Below the pieces are notes generated by a model that made no database searches, was not told the DNA's origin, and saw only the letters and a program-made list of their open reading frames with translations. This document shows positions 10,176 to 18,251 of a DNA stretch of 31,852 nt, piece after piece. Made by a program: the position numbers and the translations under genes. How positions within the stretch are numbered: the first letter of the stretch is position 1; each line of letters begins with the position of its first letter. The DNA is from Sanchytrium tribonematis (Eukaryota > Sanchytriomycota > Sanchytriomycetes > Sanchytriales > Sanchytriaceae), in contig JADGIG010000047.1 in NCBI GenBank assembly GCA_018985235.1, forward strand, positions 1-31,852, given 5' to 3'.

Positions 10176-10802
10176 ATGGAGAAAATATCAGAAGATCTGC
10201 ATGTTCATAAGGTCTACAATCAAATTGCTGGCCATTTTGATACAACCAGATTTGCAGTCTGGCCAATCGTAAAGGTTTTCTTCGATTCCATAGATTCCTT
10301 CTCAATTGGATTTGATGCAGGTTGTGGAAATGGAAAGTACATGAAGTTGAGAAACGATATCTTTATATTAGGTGGTGACTCGAGCATGGAACTATTAAAA
10401 ATTTGTAAAAAAAAGACCTTTGAGGTCTTTCATTTGAATTTGATATCAATTCCAATCCGTCAAGTAGATTTTGTTCTGTGCATTGCAGTCTTGCACCATT
10501 TATCTACTCAAGAAAGAAGGATTCAAGTTTTGAAAGAATTTTACAAAATCTTGAAACCACATGGTCGCTGTCTATTATTCGTTTGGGCCAAAGAGCAGCC
10601 TAAATTTAAGGACTCTATTGGGCAAGACATTATGGTCCCTTGGCACACAAAAGTTGGGAGCGAGATGAAAACATACAAGAGATACTATCACCTTTTCCTT
10701 AAGGGAGAATTGGAGTCTTTGGTTTCTCAGATTGGTTTTACAATTATTAATAACGGTTACGACAAAGGAAATTGGTACGTTGAAATTTCTAAACCGTCTT
10801 AG
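10176..10802 (+). CDS. TRM9: TRM9-type tRNA (wobble uridine) methyltransferase
   Basis: 208 residues, close to the usual length of the methyltransferase-only TRM9 family. The family start VYNQIAGHFDTTRFAVWPIV is present. The SAM-binding motif I (FDAGCGNGKYM) lies near residue 50, followed by GGDSS, then IAVLHHLSTQERR and the family-typical LLFVWAKEQ, MVPWH and RYYHLFLKGELESL. The enzyme, with the small zinc protein Trm112, methylates carboxymethyluridine at tRNA position 34 to give mcm5U, in the cytosol. No AlkB domain is fused, as in yeast and unlike metazoan ALKBH8. The stretch between the SAM motifs is a little shorter than in the homologues I recall. A perfect 8-bp inverted repeat lies inside it at 10412-10430. 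Confidence 0.93.
   Translation: MEKISEDLHVHKVYNQIAGHFDTTRFAVWPIVKVFFDSIDSFSIGFDAGCGNGKYMKLRNDIFILGGDSSMELLKICKKKTFEVFHLNLISIPIRQVDFVLCIAVLHHLSTQERRIQVLKEFYKILKPHGRCLLFVWAKEQPKFKDSIGQDIMVPWHTKVGSEMKTYKRYYHLFLKGELESLVSQIGFTIINNGYDKGNWYVEISKPS
10412..10430 (+). repeat. Perfect inverted repeat within TRM9
   Basis: AAAGACCT and AGGTCTTT are separated by three bases, giving an 8-bp stem with a tight loop. It is preceded by a run of A. It encodes the KKTFEVF segment and may be chance. Confidence 0.5.
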
Positions 10803-10896
10803 TCAATCTTTTTCCTGACTGCAATTATTTGAATAAAATAATGTATAATTAGTTTGAAAATAATACAAATACGGGGAAATTGAAAACAAACATCAA

Positions 10897-11760
10897 ATGC
10901 AAAATCAGAATGGACTTATTGCAATCAAGCACCCTCAACGAAGCAAGACTATGTCAATATCGAAGCCAAATTATGTCAAAGTCAAAGTTTTAGGGATTGG
11001 CGCATTTGCAAAAGTAGAATTAGTGAGTAAAGATGGCCAACAATTTGCCTTAAAATCAGGAGAGGTGCAGAACGAATATAATATACTTAAAAATATACAT
11101 CATCCAAATATTGTCAAATGCGAACAGTATATACCTCTTGGAAATTCTGCTGGCTTATTACTTGAGTATGTAAAAGGAGGGGAACTTTTTTGTTTAATTG
11201 CTTTTCATTTTAATCTGATGAAGATCGAGTGGATCAATCGTATTATGACAGATTTGTGTGACGCTGTCTATTATCTTCATGACAATGGCATTGCCCATCG
11301 TGATATCAAATTGGAAAATATTTTGTTATACAGTAAAGTGGATGTTGATTCGAATCCACCAGTTTTTCCATTTTCAATCAAGCTTTGTGACTTTGGTCTG
11401 GCTACTTCTGAAGAGAGCAGTACCAAAAATTGTGGTTCAAAAGAATATGCTGCACCAGAGCTCATTCTACAGCAAGAATACGACCCGAAGCAGACTGACA
11501 TGTGGTCGATTGGTGTTGTTTGGTATGCGTGTTGCTGTGGTCAACTACCTTTTGGTGATCAAAATACCCTAGCAAAACAATTTACAGGAAAAAAGAAAAA
11601 AATCGAATTTTTAATTACTGGAATATCTTATAGATTTACTGAATCTAATATTCTTAATGAAACAATGAAAATTGGAATCCAACACCTAATTTGTCATCGT
11701 GACAAAAGGTGGAACATTAATAGCTTGAAACTTTTTCTTTCTGAAAATAAAATTTTGTAA
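10897..11760 (+). CDS. Small Ser/Thr protein kinase
   Basis: 287 residues, almost only a kinase domain. The glycine loop is GIGAFAKV (about 33-40), the catalytic lysine is in FALK (Lys 53), the catalytic loop is HRDIKLEN (134-141), then DFG (165-167) and an APE motif in EYAAPEL. All catalytic residues are intact, so it should be active. The short C-lobe, with little beyond DMWSIGVVWYACCCGQLPF, ends in a divergent helical tail. The activation segment (NCGSKEYAAPEL) is reminiscent of fungal CAMK-like/NPR1-HAL-type kinases, but the subfamily is not certain. There is no recognisable regulatory domain. It lies 94 bases after TRM9 and 39 before the Tudor-SN gene, all on the plus strand. Confidence 0.88.
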   Translation: MQNQNGLIAIKHPQRSKTMSISKPNYVKVKVLGIGAFAKVELVSKDGQQFALKSGEVQNEYNILKNIHHPNIVKCEQYIPLGNSAGLLLEYVKGGELFCLIAFHFNLMKIEWINRIMTDLCDAVYYLHDNGIAHRDIKLENILLYSKVDVDSNPPVFPFSIKLCDFGLATSEESSTKNCGSKEYAAPELILQQEYDPKQTDMWSIGVVWYACCCGQLPFGDQNTLAKQFTGKKKKIEFLITGISYRFTESNILNETMKIGIQHLICHRDKRWNINSLKLFLSENKIL

Positions 11761-11799
11761 ATTCTTGTTAATATGTTAACCCTAGTTTCATAACTTAAT

Positions 11800-14122
11800 A
11801 TGATTAACAACGTTTTACAGAATATATTGTCTGCAAATCGCGTCCTTATTGACAAAAAGCTTTACTGGCTAAATGGCGTTAAGGCTCCATTGGACTTCAA
11901 GGATCCACACTTTTTTGAGGCCAGAGAATTTCTTCGGAAATTTGTTGGGTTACAGATAAAATTTGATGTTGTTTACGAAAAAGAAAAAAACATTTACATT
12001 GATTTGTACCTGCCAAAATCTGGGGAATTTGAATTGGTCAACGCTTATCTTGTTAGACAGGGATTTTGTTCCGCAATTGGAAAAGGATATGAAAACGAGG
12101 AAAATTTGGCAAAAATTGAGAAACTCGGAATTCATGGAGGATTTTCCGGTATTTCGCCTAAAGAAGAGATTCCGCCTGGTAATAATTTTAACGGAATGAT
12201 AGAACGAGTTTTGCCCAAATCCGTTTTAATTAGGGCGATAATTGACAATAAGCACTTTCTTTTTCAGGCCATGTGGTCTGGTGCAAATTTGAATGACAAA
12301 GCTCGAGATTTTTTGGAGTTTTTTCTAATTTTGAAAACAGTGAGCATTTCAGTTGACTCTAGAGAACCAGCCAGAGTTACGATCAATCACTCAAAGGGAA
12401 ATGTGAATTTGATTTTAATTGAAAAGGGCCTGGCTACTCCGGACTTCAGAACTCCTTTAAAGTGGCTGCCTATTGATAAAAAAGACGCCAAAAGAGGCCT
12501 GAAATTAACAAAAATATTGCACGCACAAGCTTTTGAGATATCTGGGGAATTATTTTATCTTAATGGCATAAGGATCCCTAAGGAAATAGATCAAATTGAC
12601 GCACAAGATCTTCTACGACCCTTTATTAATCAGTCCTGCTCTTACACTGAGGAAAAAGTATTAACCATAAATGATCAAGTTAGAAGTTACGGTGTACTTT
12701 ATATCGAATCGAGGAAAATTTTCCCAGCAAAATTATTGGTCGAGAAAGGTTTAGCAACAGTTTTTCGACCAAAAAAGGATGAGCAACCTACAAGCATCTA
12801 TTCAGATTTATTAGAGCTCGAAAGCAAAGCTATTAAAGATAAAGTGGGGATTCATAATCCAAATTATAAGCCGCAACCTTACATTGATGCAAATGAAAAT
12901 TCTTCAAAAGCTAAGTCGTTTCTTGGCCAGCTTCAAAGAAGCGGTAAAATTCAGGCTGTGGTAGTATTTCAAATATCTCCGACAAAGTTAAAGTTGCGTT
13001 TGCCAAAAGAACGATTAGTCGTGATTGCAAGTTTAGCTGGAATAAGGACGCCATACTCTAAAGTTGGCAACGAGTACAATGCCATTAGCCAAGCAGCTGG
13101 TAAATTTGTTAGCAATGCATTAACAAAAGACATTACAATTGAAATAGAAGATATTGACAAGTCTAATGCATTTACCGTCAATCTTTGGGTACAAACAAAT
13201 CTTCTTTCTCAGCAATTAGTGGAGTTAGGCTATGCTACTGTCACTTCAGAGTGTAAATATTATAATACAATTAAAGCAGCAGAGAATATTGCTTCTGCCA
13301 AAGGTATAGGACTATGGGCACTAGAGAAGAAGATCGAGGACCATACCCCAAGATTGTGGAAAATTCAGATTGAAGGGATTAAATGTTGTGTGACAGAATA
13401 TAATGGAGAGGGAGAAGGCTTCATTCAAATTGTAAACGATGATATACATAAATTAGGTGAAATTACTAATATTTTAAATAACTCCACATTAAATACAGCA
13501 AGTACCCTTAATGGATTAGTAGCAGCTAGATCTGAAGATGGTAAATTTTATAGAGCCAAAGTTATAAAGAAACTAAATGAAAAGGCGCTGGTTCGATTTG
13601 TAGATTTTGGAAATGTACTTTTTAATAATATAGACCGAAAATGTTCTTCTTTCTGATATCAAAATAATTCCCGAGGAGGTTCCAAAGATTCCCGAGCAAG
13701 CCAAGCCATTCAAGTTATCATTCGTAGATTTGCCTGCATTGCCTGATAGATATGGTGCAGAAAGTGGCAAGAAATTTTCCGAATATATTGGAAAAGATTT
13801 GGTAACTGCCAATGTTGATTCTATTCAAAATGGAGTGCATAATCTTACGTTTTTCCCAAAAGAATTACCCAATGTTACAATTGACATAAGCACAAAAAAA
13901 TATGCCGAGTCCATTGGAATGCAGTTCAAATTATCCGTCAATGCGATGCTTGTATTTGATGGTCTAGCATACATGAATTCTTTTATATACAAGAAAAGTA
14001 CATCGCTCGAGGGCTTAGCGGACAAGGAAGAAGAAATTGTAAAATGTCTAAGCTCTTATCAAGCTGAAGCTAGGAGAAAAAGAAAATTTCTTTGGGAGTT
14101 TGGGGACTTTTTGGAATATTAA
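11800..14122 (+). CDS. SND1: Tudor-SN (staphylococcal nuclease-like and Tudor domain protein)
   Basis: Two exons (11800-13614 and 13634-14122) encode 767 residues, shorter than the roughly 880-910 of animal and plant Tudor-SN. Four degenerate SN-like (OB-fold) repeats occupy about 1-510. Typical family segments are the repeated 'LVEKGLAT' strands and RLPKERLVVIASLAGIRTP in the fourth repeat. The Tudor domain (about 560-640) carries RAKVIKK and VRFVDFGN, followed by a partial SN domain and the family-like end RKRKFLWEFGDF. In other eukaryotes the protein binds and cuts structured or inosine-containing RNA, takes part in stress granules and RISC, and binds methylarginine through Tudor. The repeats look too divergent to judge nuclease activity. 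It converges on the minus-strand genes at 14128-16080. Confidence 0.9.
13615..13633 (+). other. 19-nt spliceosomal intron (Tudor-SN gene)
   Basis: GTACTTTTTAATAATATAG, phase 0. It sits right after the Tudor strand VDFGN. Splicing yields VDFGNTENVLLSDI, which matches the family; reading through stops within 14 codons. It ends in TAATATAG. Confidence 0.95.
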
Positions 14123-14127
14123 TAAAT

Positions 14128-14235
14128 TCATTTTGATAAGTTCAACTTTTCAAGCACTTGCTTGGCTTTTTCTTGCTCTTTTTTAGCTTTTGATAACTTA
14201 ATTTTAACATTGTTTAATATTGCCTGGTCCTCCAT
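14128..14235 (-). CDS. Possible 35-residue Lys/Glu-rich microprotein
   Basis: A short frame from an ATG (14233-14235) to TGA (14128-14130) encodes 35 residues, with the core KIKLSKAKKEQEKAK predicted as a charged amphipathic helix. It lies 30 bases downstream of the CaMK-EEP stop on the same strand and 5 bases from the Tudor-SN stop on the other. This convergent gap is 143 bases, much larger than the others here (2, 21 and 40), which leaves room for a gene. It may instead be translated-looking 3' UTR. No homologue is recognised. Confidence 0.4.
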   Translation of the reverse strand: MEDQAILNNVKIKLSKAKKEQEKAKQVLEKLNLSK

Positions 14236-14265
14236 GGTTTCAAAGCAATTTTAATATAATGAAAT

Positions 14266-16080
14266 TTACTGATGAGCTACTCTGATGGTGATTCCATCAA
14301 CCCCACAAAAATTGTGAGATCCTAGGAATGTTGTGTCTAATGAAAATCTATGATCGCACGGCTGATACGATGTATTCCCTACCAAAATTCGATTCGTAAG
14401 AATTCTGGAGTCTGTACCACTTTTCAATTTTAATACATCCTGGAGTATTAAAGCACGATTTAAATCACCTCCTCTGGTGGTATTATCTGACCTTAAAGAC
14501 CCATTCATTTCATTAAAATCTTCTGATTGCTCAATGCCATAATCACATCCAGTTACAATACAATCTGTCTTTTTCATATCTTTTGTACAAGCATTTATAA
14601 ATTGTTTCATTGCAACGAATTGTTTCTCTTTTGTGATTGAATACTGTCGAAGTGTTCTTAGATCAAACGAGAAAACGTGTATATTTCTTTCCTCATTTAA
14701 TTGAAGACGTGCATATAATCCAGCTTTAGACTGGAACTTGTCGCCCAAAAGCATAGTTTTCTTTAATGACATTGTGTTTTGGCTAATAATAGGGATTTTA
14801 GATACAATAGCTAACCCATGATCTGTTGATGACCAAACAGACTTTGCGTTGGAACAAGCTACATAAAATCCTTTGGCTTTCAATGTCTGGGTCCACACAT
14901 CGTTATCCTTTTGTTTGTGCGAGAGCATATGTTGCAAGATAACTACTTCAAATGATGGAATCTGTTCCAAAAGAGCCTTTCTATACATCTCTAAGCAATC
15001 AGATGACACACTAGAAAAGTTGTAATTTACAATATTTGCAATTTTTCTGTTTGATGTATCTGATGCCCTGGAATTAAAAGGTAATGTTGACAGCATTGAT
15101 ATTTGGTCTCTTGATGTTAAAACAGCAGCAGAGTCCATCAATTCGTCTTTCGCTTTGAGCTGGGTATTTATAGTCTCAAGATCCATCATTCTCAAGCTTT
15201 TAGTTGATCTTCGAACTTCTTCTAAATCTTTTTTCATTGCCTCCATAGCCTCCGGAACATGTTCAGTAATGAATGGGTGACATAAGGCGTTGTGAATTGT
15301 CAAACGCCGTGACGAATCTACGACCAGACTTCGAGATACAAAATTTTTTGCCTGATTTGAAATATGATCCCAATATGGAGAATCGAACTCGAATTTTCCT
15401 TTCAAGATCTGGTTGAATAATTCTGCATTGTTTTCTTCGTAAAACGGTGGATATCCACAAAGTAAAATATAAGCAATCACTCCAATTGACCACATGTCAA
15501 CTTCTTTCCTATATCCTTTTCGTCTTAGAACTTCCGGTGCAACGTACCCAGGTGTACCGCAAGCTGTTTTCATGAGCTGATCCTCATTAAATATCTTGGA
15601 TAAGCCAAAATCACTTAGCATAATTCTAGAATTTTTGGATTTATCATAATATAATAGATTTTCAGGTTTCAAATCACGATGGCAAATTCCAACGGAATGT
15701 AGATACTCTACGCCCTTGACAACTTGGTATATCAATTCGGCAGATTCTTTTTCTGTATATTTTCCTCTTTCAACAATTGAATCAAACAATTCACCACCTG
15801 TGACAAGTTCCATGACGAGGTAAATTTTATCTGACGTCTCAAACATATCATAGAGCTTAATGATATTTGGGTGTTCTACTTTCTTAAGTATCTCTATTTC
15901 TGATTGAATCATAGATTCTTTTCCTTTACATTTTGCTCTATCGATAATTTTAATAGCAAATAATTGTTTTGTTTGCTTATGCATTGCTTTTTTAACCTCT
16001 GAGAAAGCACCTGTTCCTAATGTTTGAAGAAAATCATATTGGTCCAGTTGCCCAGAAAGGTTCAAATTTTCTCGACTCAT
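14266..16080 (-). CDS. CaMKI-like kinase fused to a degenerate sphingomyelinase/DNase I-like (EEP) domain
   Basis: 604 residues in one exon from the ATG at 16080; an upstream in-frame TTG at 16098 is not needed. Residues 14-270 are a complete CaMK-type kinase: loop GTGAFSEV, Lys 44, HRDLKPEN (134-141), DFG (157-159) and activation segment TACGTPGYVAPE with phosphorylatable Thr 172, as in CaMKI. A helical linker (about 275-330) replaces an obvious calmodulin-binding helix. Residues about 345-604 resemble neutral sphingomyelinase-type EEP domains (GLAIVSKIPI; DKFQSKAGLYARL). The expected catalytic positions are changed, however: LQE is LQH, the THL strand is FDL, GDFN is CDYG, and no terminal DHI is seen. 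The C-terminal half is therefore probably a pseudoenzyme or lipid/protein-binding module. The fusion is unbroken in frame. Expression is inferred to start in the 190-base gap upstream. Confidence 0.85.
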   Translation of the reverse strand: MSRENLNLSGQLDQYDFLQTLGTGAFSEVKKAMHKQTKQLFAIKIIDRAKCKGKESMIQSEIEILKKVEHPNIIKLYDMFETSDKIYLVMELVTGGELFDSIVERGKYTEKESAELIYQVVKGVEYLHSVGICHRDLKPENLLYYDKSKNSRIMLSDFGLSKIFNEDQLMKTACGTPGYVAPEVLRRKGYRKEVDMWSIGVIAYILLCGYPPFYEENNAELFNQILKGKFEFDSPYWDHISNQAKNFVSRSLVVDSSRRLTIHNALCHPFITEHVPEAMEAMKKDLEEVRRSTKSLRMMDLETINTQLKAKDELMDSAAVLTSRDQISMLSTLPFNSRASDTSNRKIANIVNYNFSSVSSDCLEMYRKALLEQIPSFEVVILQHMLSHKQKDNDVWTQTLKAKGFYVACSNAKSVWSSTDHGLAIVSKIPIISQNTMSLKKTMLLGDKFQSKAGLYARLQLNEERNIHVFSFDLRTLRQYSITKEKQFVAMKQFINACTKDMKKTDCIVTGCDYGIEQSEDFNEMNGSLRSDNTTRGGDLNRALILQDVLKLKSGTDSRILTNRILVGNTSYQPCDHRFSLDTTFLGSHNFCGVDGITIRVAHQ

Positions 16081-16270
16081 TGAATGCTGAAAGTGCAAGC
16101 AATGGGCCGTTGAGAATTTATGTTAAAAATCAATTTCAAACAGCGAATCGATAGATAGCATCAAAGCCACTTAATAAGCCATTATTCTTCGCGTTACCCA
16201 ATTACTTATATTGGTGGCAAGTAATTCAAAGCTATTTATTAAAGATTTAAAAAAGAAAAGTGATTTTAAA

Positions 16271-18035
16271 TCAAGGCCTCGACGATGATGATTTTTGAGA
16301 TGCCAAGGATTCCTGAGAATTATTGGTATATAAAAGCTTGGCCTTTCTGGCAGTAAGTTCGTCTAATTTCCGCTTGCATCGTTTCTCTAAAATCGGAATT
16401 TCATCAATATCTATAATATCTTTTCCAAAAATTTGCTTTTCATAGTCAATTACGATATCCACGACATCGGAGTGAATTAATGGATAGAGTCCCACAATCT
16501 TTTCATGTATTCCACTTTCTCCGCTTATTAGAATTTTCTGTTTGGTGAGATTTCTATCCTTAACAAAAATTTCAGAAACAATGTCTTTTGATGGTTTGCG
16601 GCTGTTTATATATGCCGACTCCGCAACATAGCCAGATTCCAGTCGAGAGCTAGCTGAACTGTGTTTTGAAAGCCTCGATCTTGTCGAAGCGGAATCAATT
16701 TTATCACTTTTTTCAGGAGAAATTAAAGGACTAAGAGTTTCCATTTTTGGCGAAACCAATGCCTCTGAATGGCTTAACATTTGGGTCTGAATGGGCGCTG
16801 GACTTATAACAACTGTGCTGCTATTCGTATGTTCAGAATTTGATGATCTCGTACTTTTTATATCAACAATTTCAATATATTTTTGTAAAGGAGTCTTAGC
16901 CTGAGGATTGTTTAAATACAACTCTGGTTTCATTACTTCTAGAAAAAAAGCTAGATAAATATAATATACATGGAAACCTGTGGTCATACCTCCAGGCTTT
17001 TAGAGCTAATAAAACTGTATTCATAACACTCTCAGATACAATGCCCAATTTACCATAATCAGATTCGTGGAACTGGAGCAACGTATCGAATCTGTCAATA
17101 CTTTTAAGCAATTCGATGTCGCTTGGGTGCTCTTGCAAATCCGATGATCCTAAAAAAACCCAGTCTATCCATGATTTTAATACAGGTACATCCTTTTCAA
17201 CTAAAAACTTCCGCCCTATACTTAGACAGTCCCCATGATATATATTGTGAAGATTCGACTTTCCAACTTTTACTCCATTTACAAAGGTGCCATTTGTACT
17301 TCCATCTTCGACCAAAATCTCATATTTACCACCGGCTTGCCGTCTTCGTCGTATTCTACAATGGAAGTGCGAGACCTCTTGAAGTTTAATAACATGATCA
17401 GCACTGGGGTTTCTACCTATTTGAAAATCGTCTCTAAAAACAAATATTTTATCAAAGGTTCCTTGAACGACGGGAGTCAAAGTACACCAAACTTTCTTCT
17501 TCCCTTTTTTGCTAGAATCTCCTCCTATTTTTTTCAAAATAGAGTCTTTAAATCTAGACATAGAGCTCGAGCTTCTAGGTCTTCGATCGTTATCAGTGAT
17601 AGGCTCCGTAAAGCTTCTCGATCTGTTTGTCCCTTGGCTTTCAAAGCTAATACCACTTTGTTGACTTTGGCGACTCTGCTGGCTTTGAAGTGAATGATTC
17701 GATGCCGTTGTGTTGTTAGATTCTGAGCTTGTCTTATCTTGAAGTTCAATACCATTAGGGTTTTTCAAAAATTCCTCAATGGCATACTTAATAGGGTAAC
17801 ATGGGCCCAATGAATTGAGATCCAATTCTTTATGACAGACCGGACATTGCCGCTTGACTTGTGGTTGATCTGGATCATAATCACCTTTCAACCACTTCAC
17901 TATGCTGGATTTATCAAACATATGCCCACATTTTGATATTTGTGGTTCTTTCATTATTTCCATACTTATAGGACAGATGAACATCTCTGGTATTGCTTGC
18001 TGAAATGTTACTGGTGACGGATTTGAAATGGACAT
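16271..18035 (-). CDS. U-box/RING and FHA domain protein (putative E3 ubiquitin ligase)
   Basis: Two exons (18035-16970 and 16950-16271 on the minus strand) encode 581 residues. Residues about 18-75 form a U-box-like RING: FICPISMEIMKEP, CGHMFDKSSIVKWL, then CPVC. Some RING cysteines are missing, so the U-box fold is likely. A Ser/Gln-rich linker follows (about 95-175). A typical FHA domain (about 190-280) has IGRNPSADH, SHFHCRI and DGSTNGTFVNG, with the Arg, Ser and Asn that bind phosphothreonine. The C-terminal half is unrecognised, mostly polar, with a final charged helix. It probably brings ubiquitin to phosphorylated partners, like RNF8, CHFR and yeast Dma1, but those have FHA first and RING last; here the order is reversed. 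Confidence 0.85.
16951..16969 (-). other. 19-nt spliceosomal intron (U-box/FHA gene)
   Basis: On the minus strand it reads GTATATTATATTTATCTAG, phase 1, ending in TTATCTAG. It joins the two overlapping open frames (…DHRFP to SFFLEVMKPEL). Support is from frame continuity and the shared intron consensus rather than from a known domain at the joint. Confidence 0.88.
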
Positions 18036-18251
18036 GAAAAGAGTGGCTTGTAATTACAAAATTCGATGTGTGTCAAGTTAAGAAGATATAGATAACACCC
18101 GCTGCATTTTAAGGTGATAAATTTGAAGGCCTCATTCTAGGATGAAAATTAATTTAGGCAAGCAAAACAAGGGACTTTGGTGAAGCAATCGCCAATCAAC
18201 TGAGTTCTCGATAGTTTTTTATGATGTGGACAATCCATAACTCAGTAATTA
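18036..18251. promoter_or_regulatory. Divergent promoter gap with a CCAAT box
   Basis: 216 bases between the starts of the U-box/FHA gene and the type II membrane gene. GCCAATCA at 18191-18198 lies about 54 bases before the plus-strand ATG, at a spacing similar to the CCAAT box of the eL39 gene. No other element is clear. Confidence 0.5.

Noticed and set aside
13581-13605. GGTTCGATTTG resembling a tRNA B box
   Set aside because: It lies in the Tudor coding sequence (VRFVDFGN); no A box or cloverleaf arms are placed around it.
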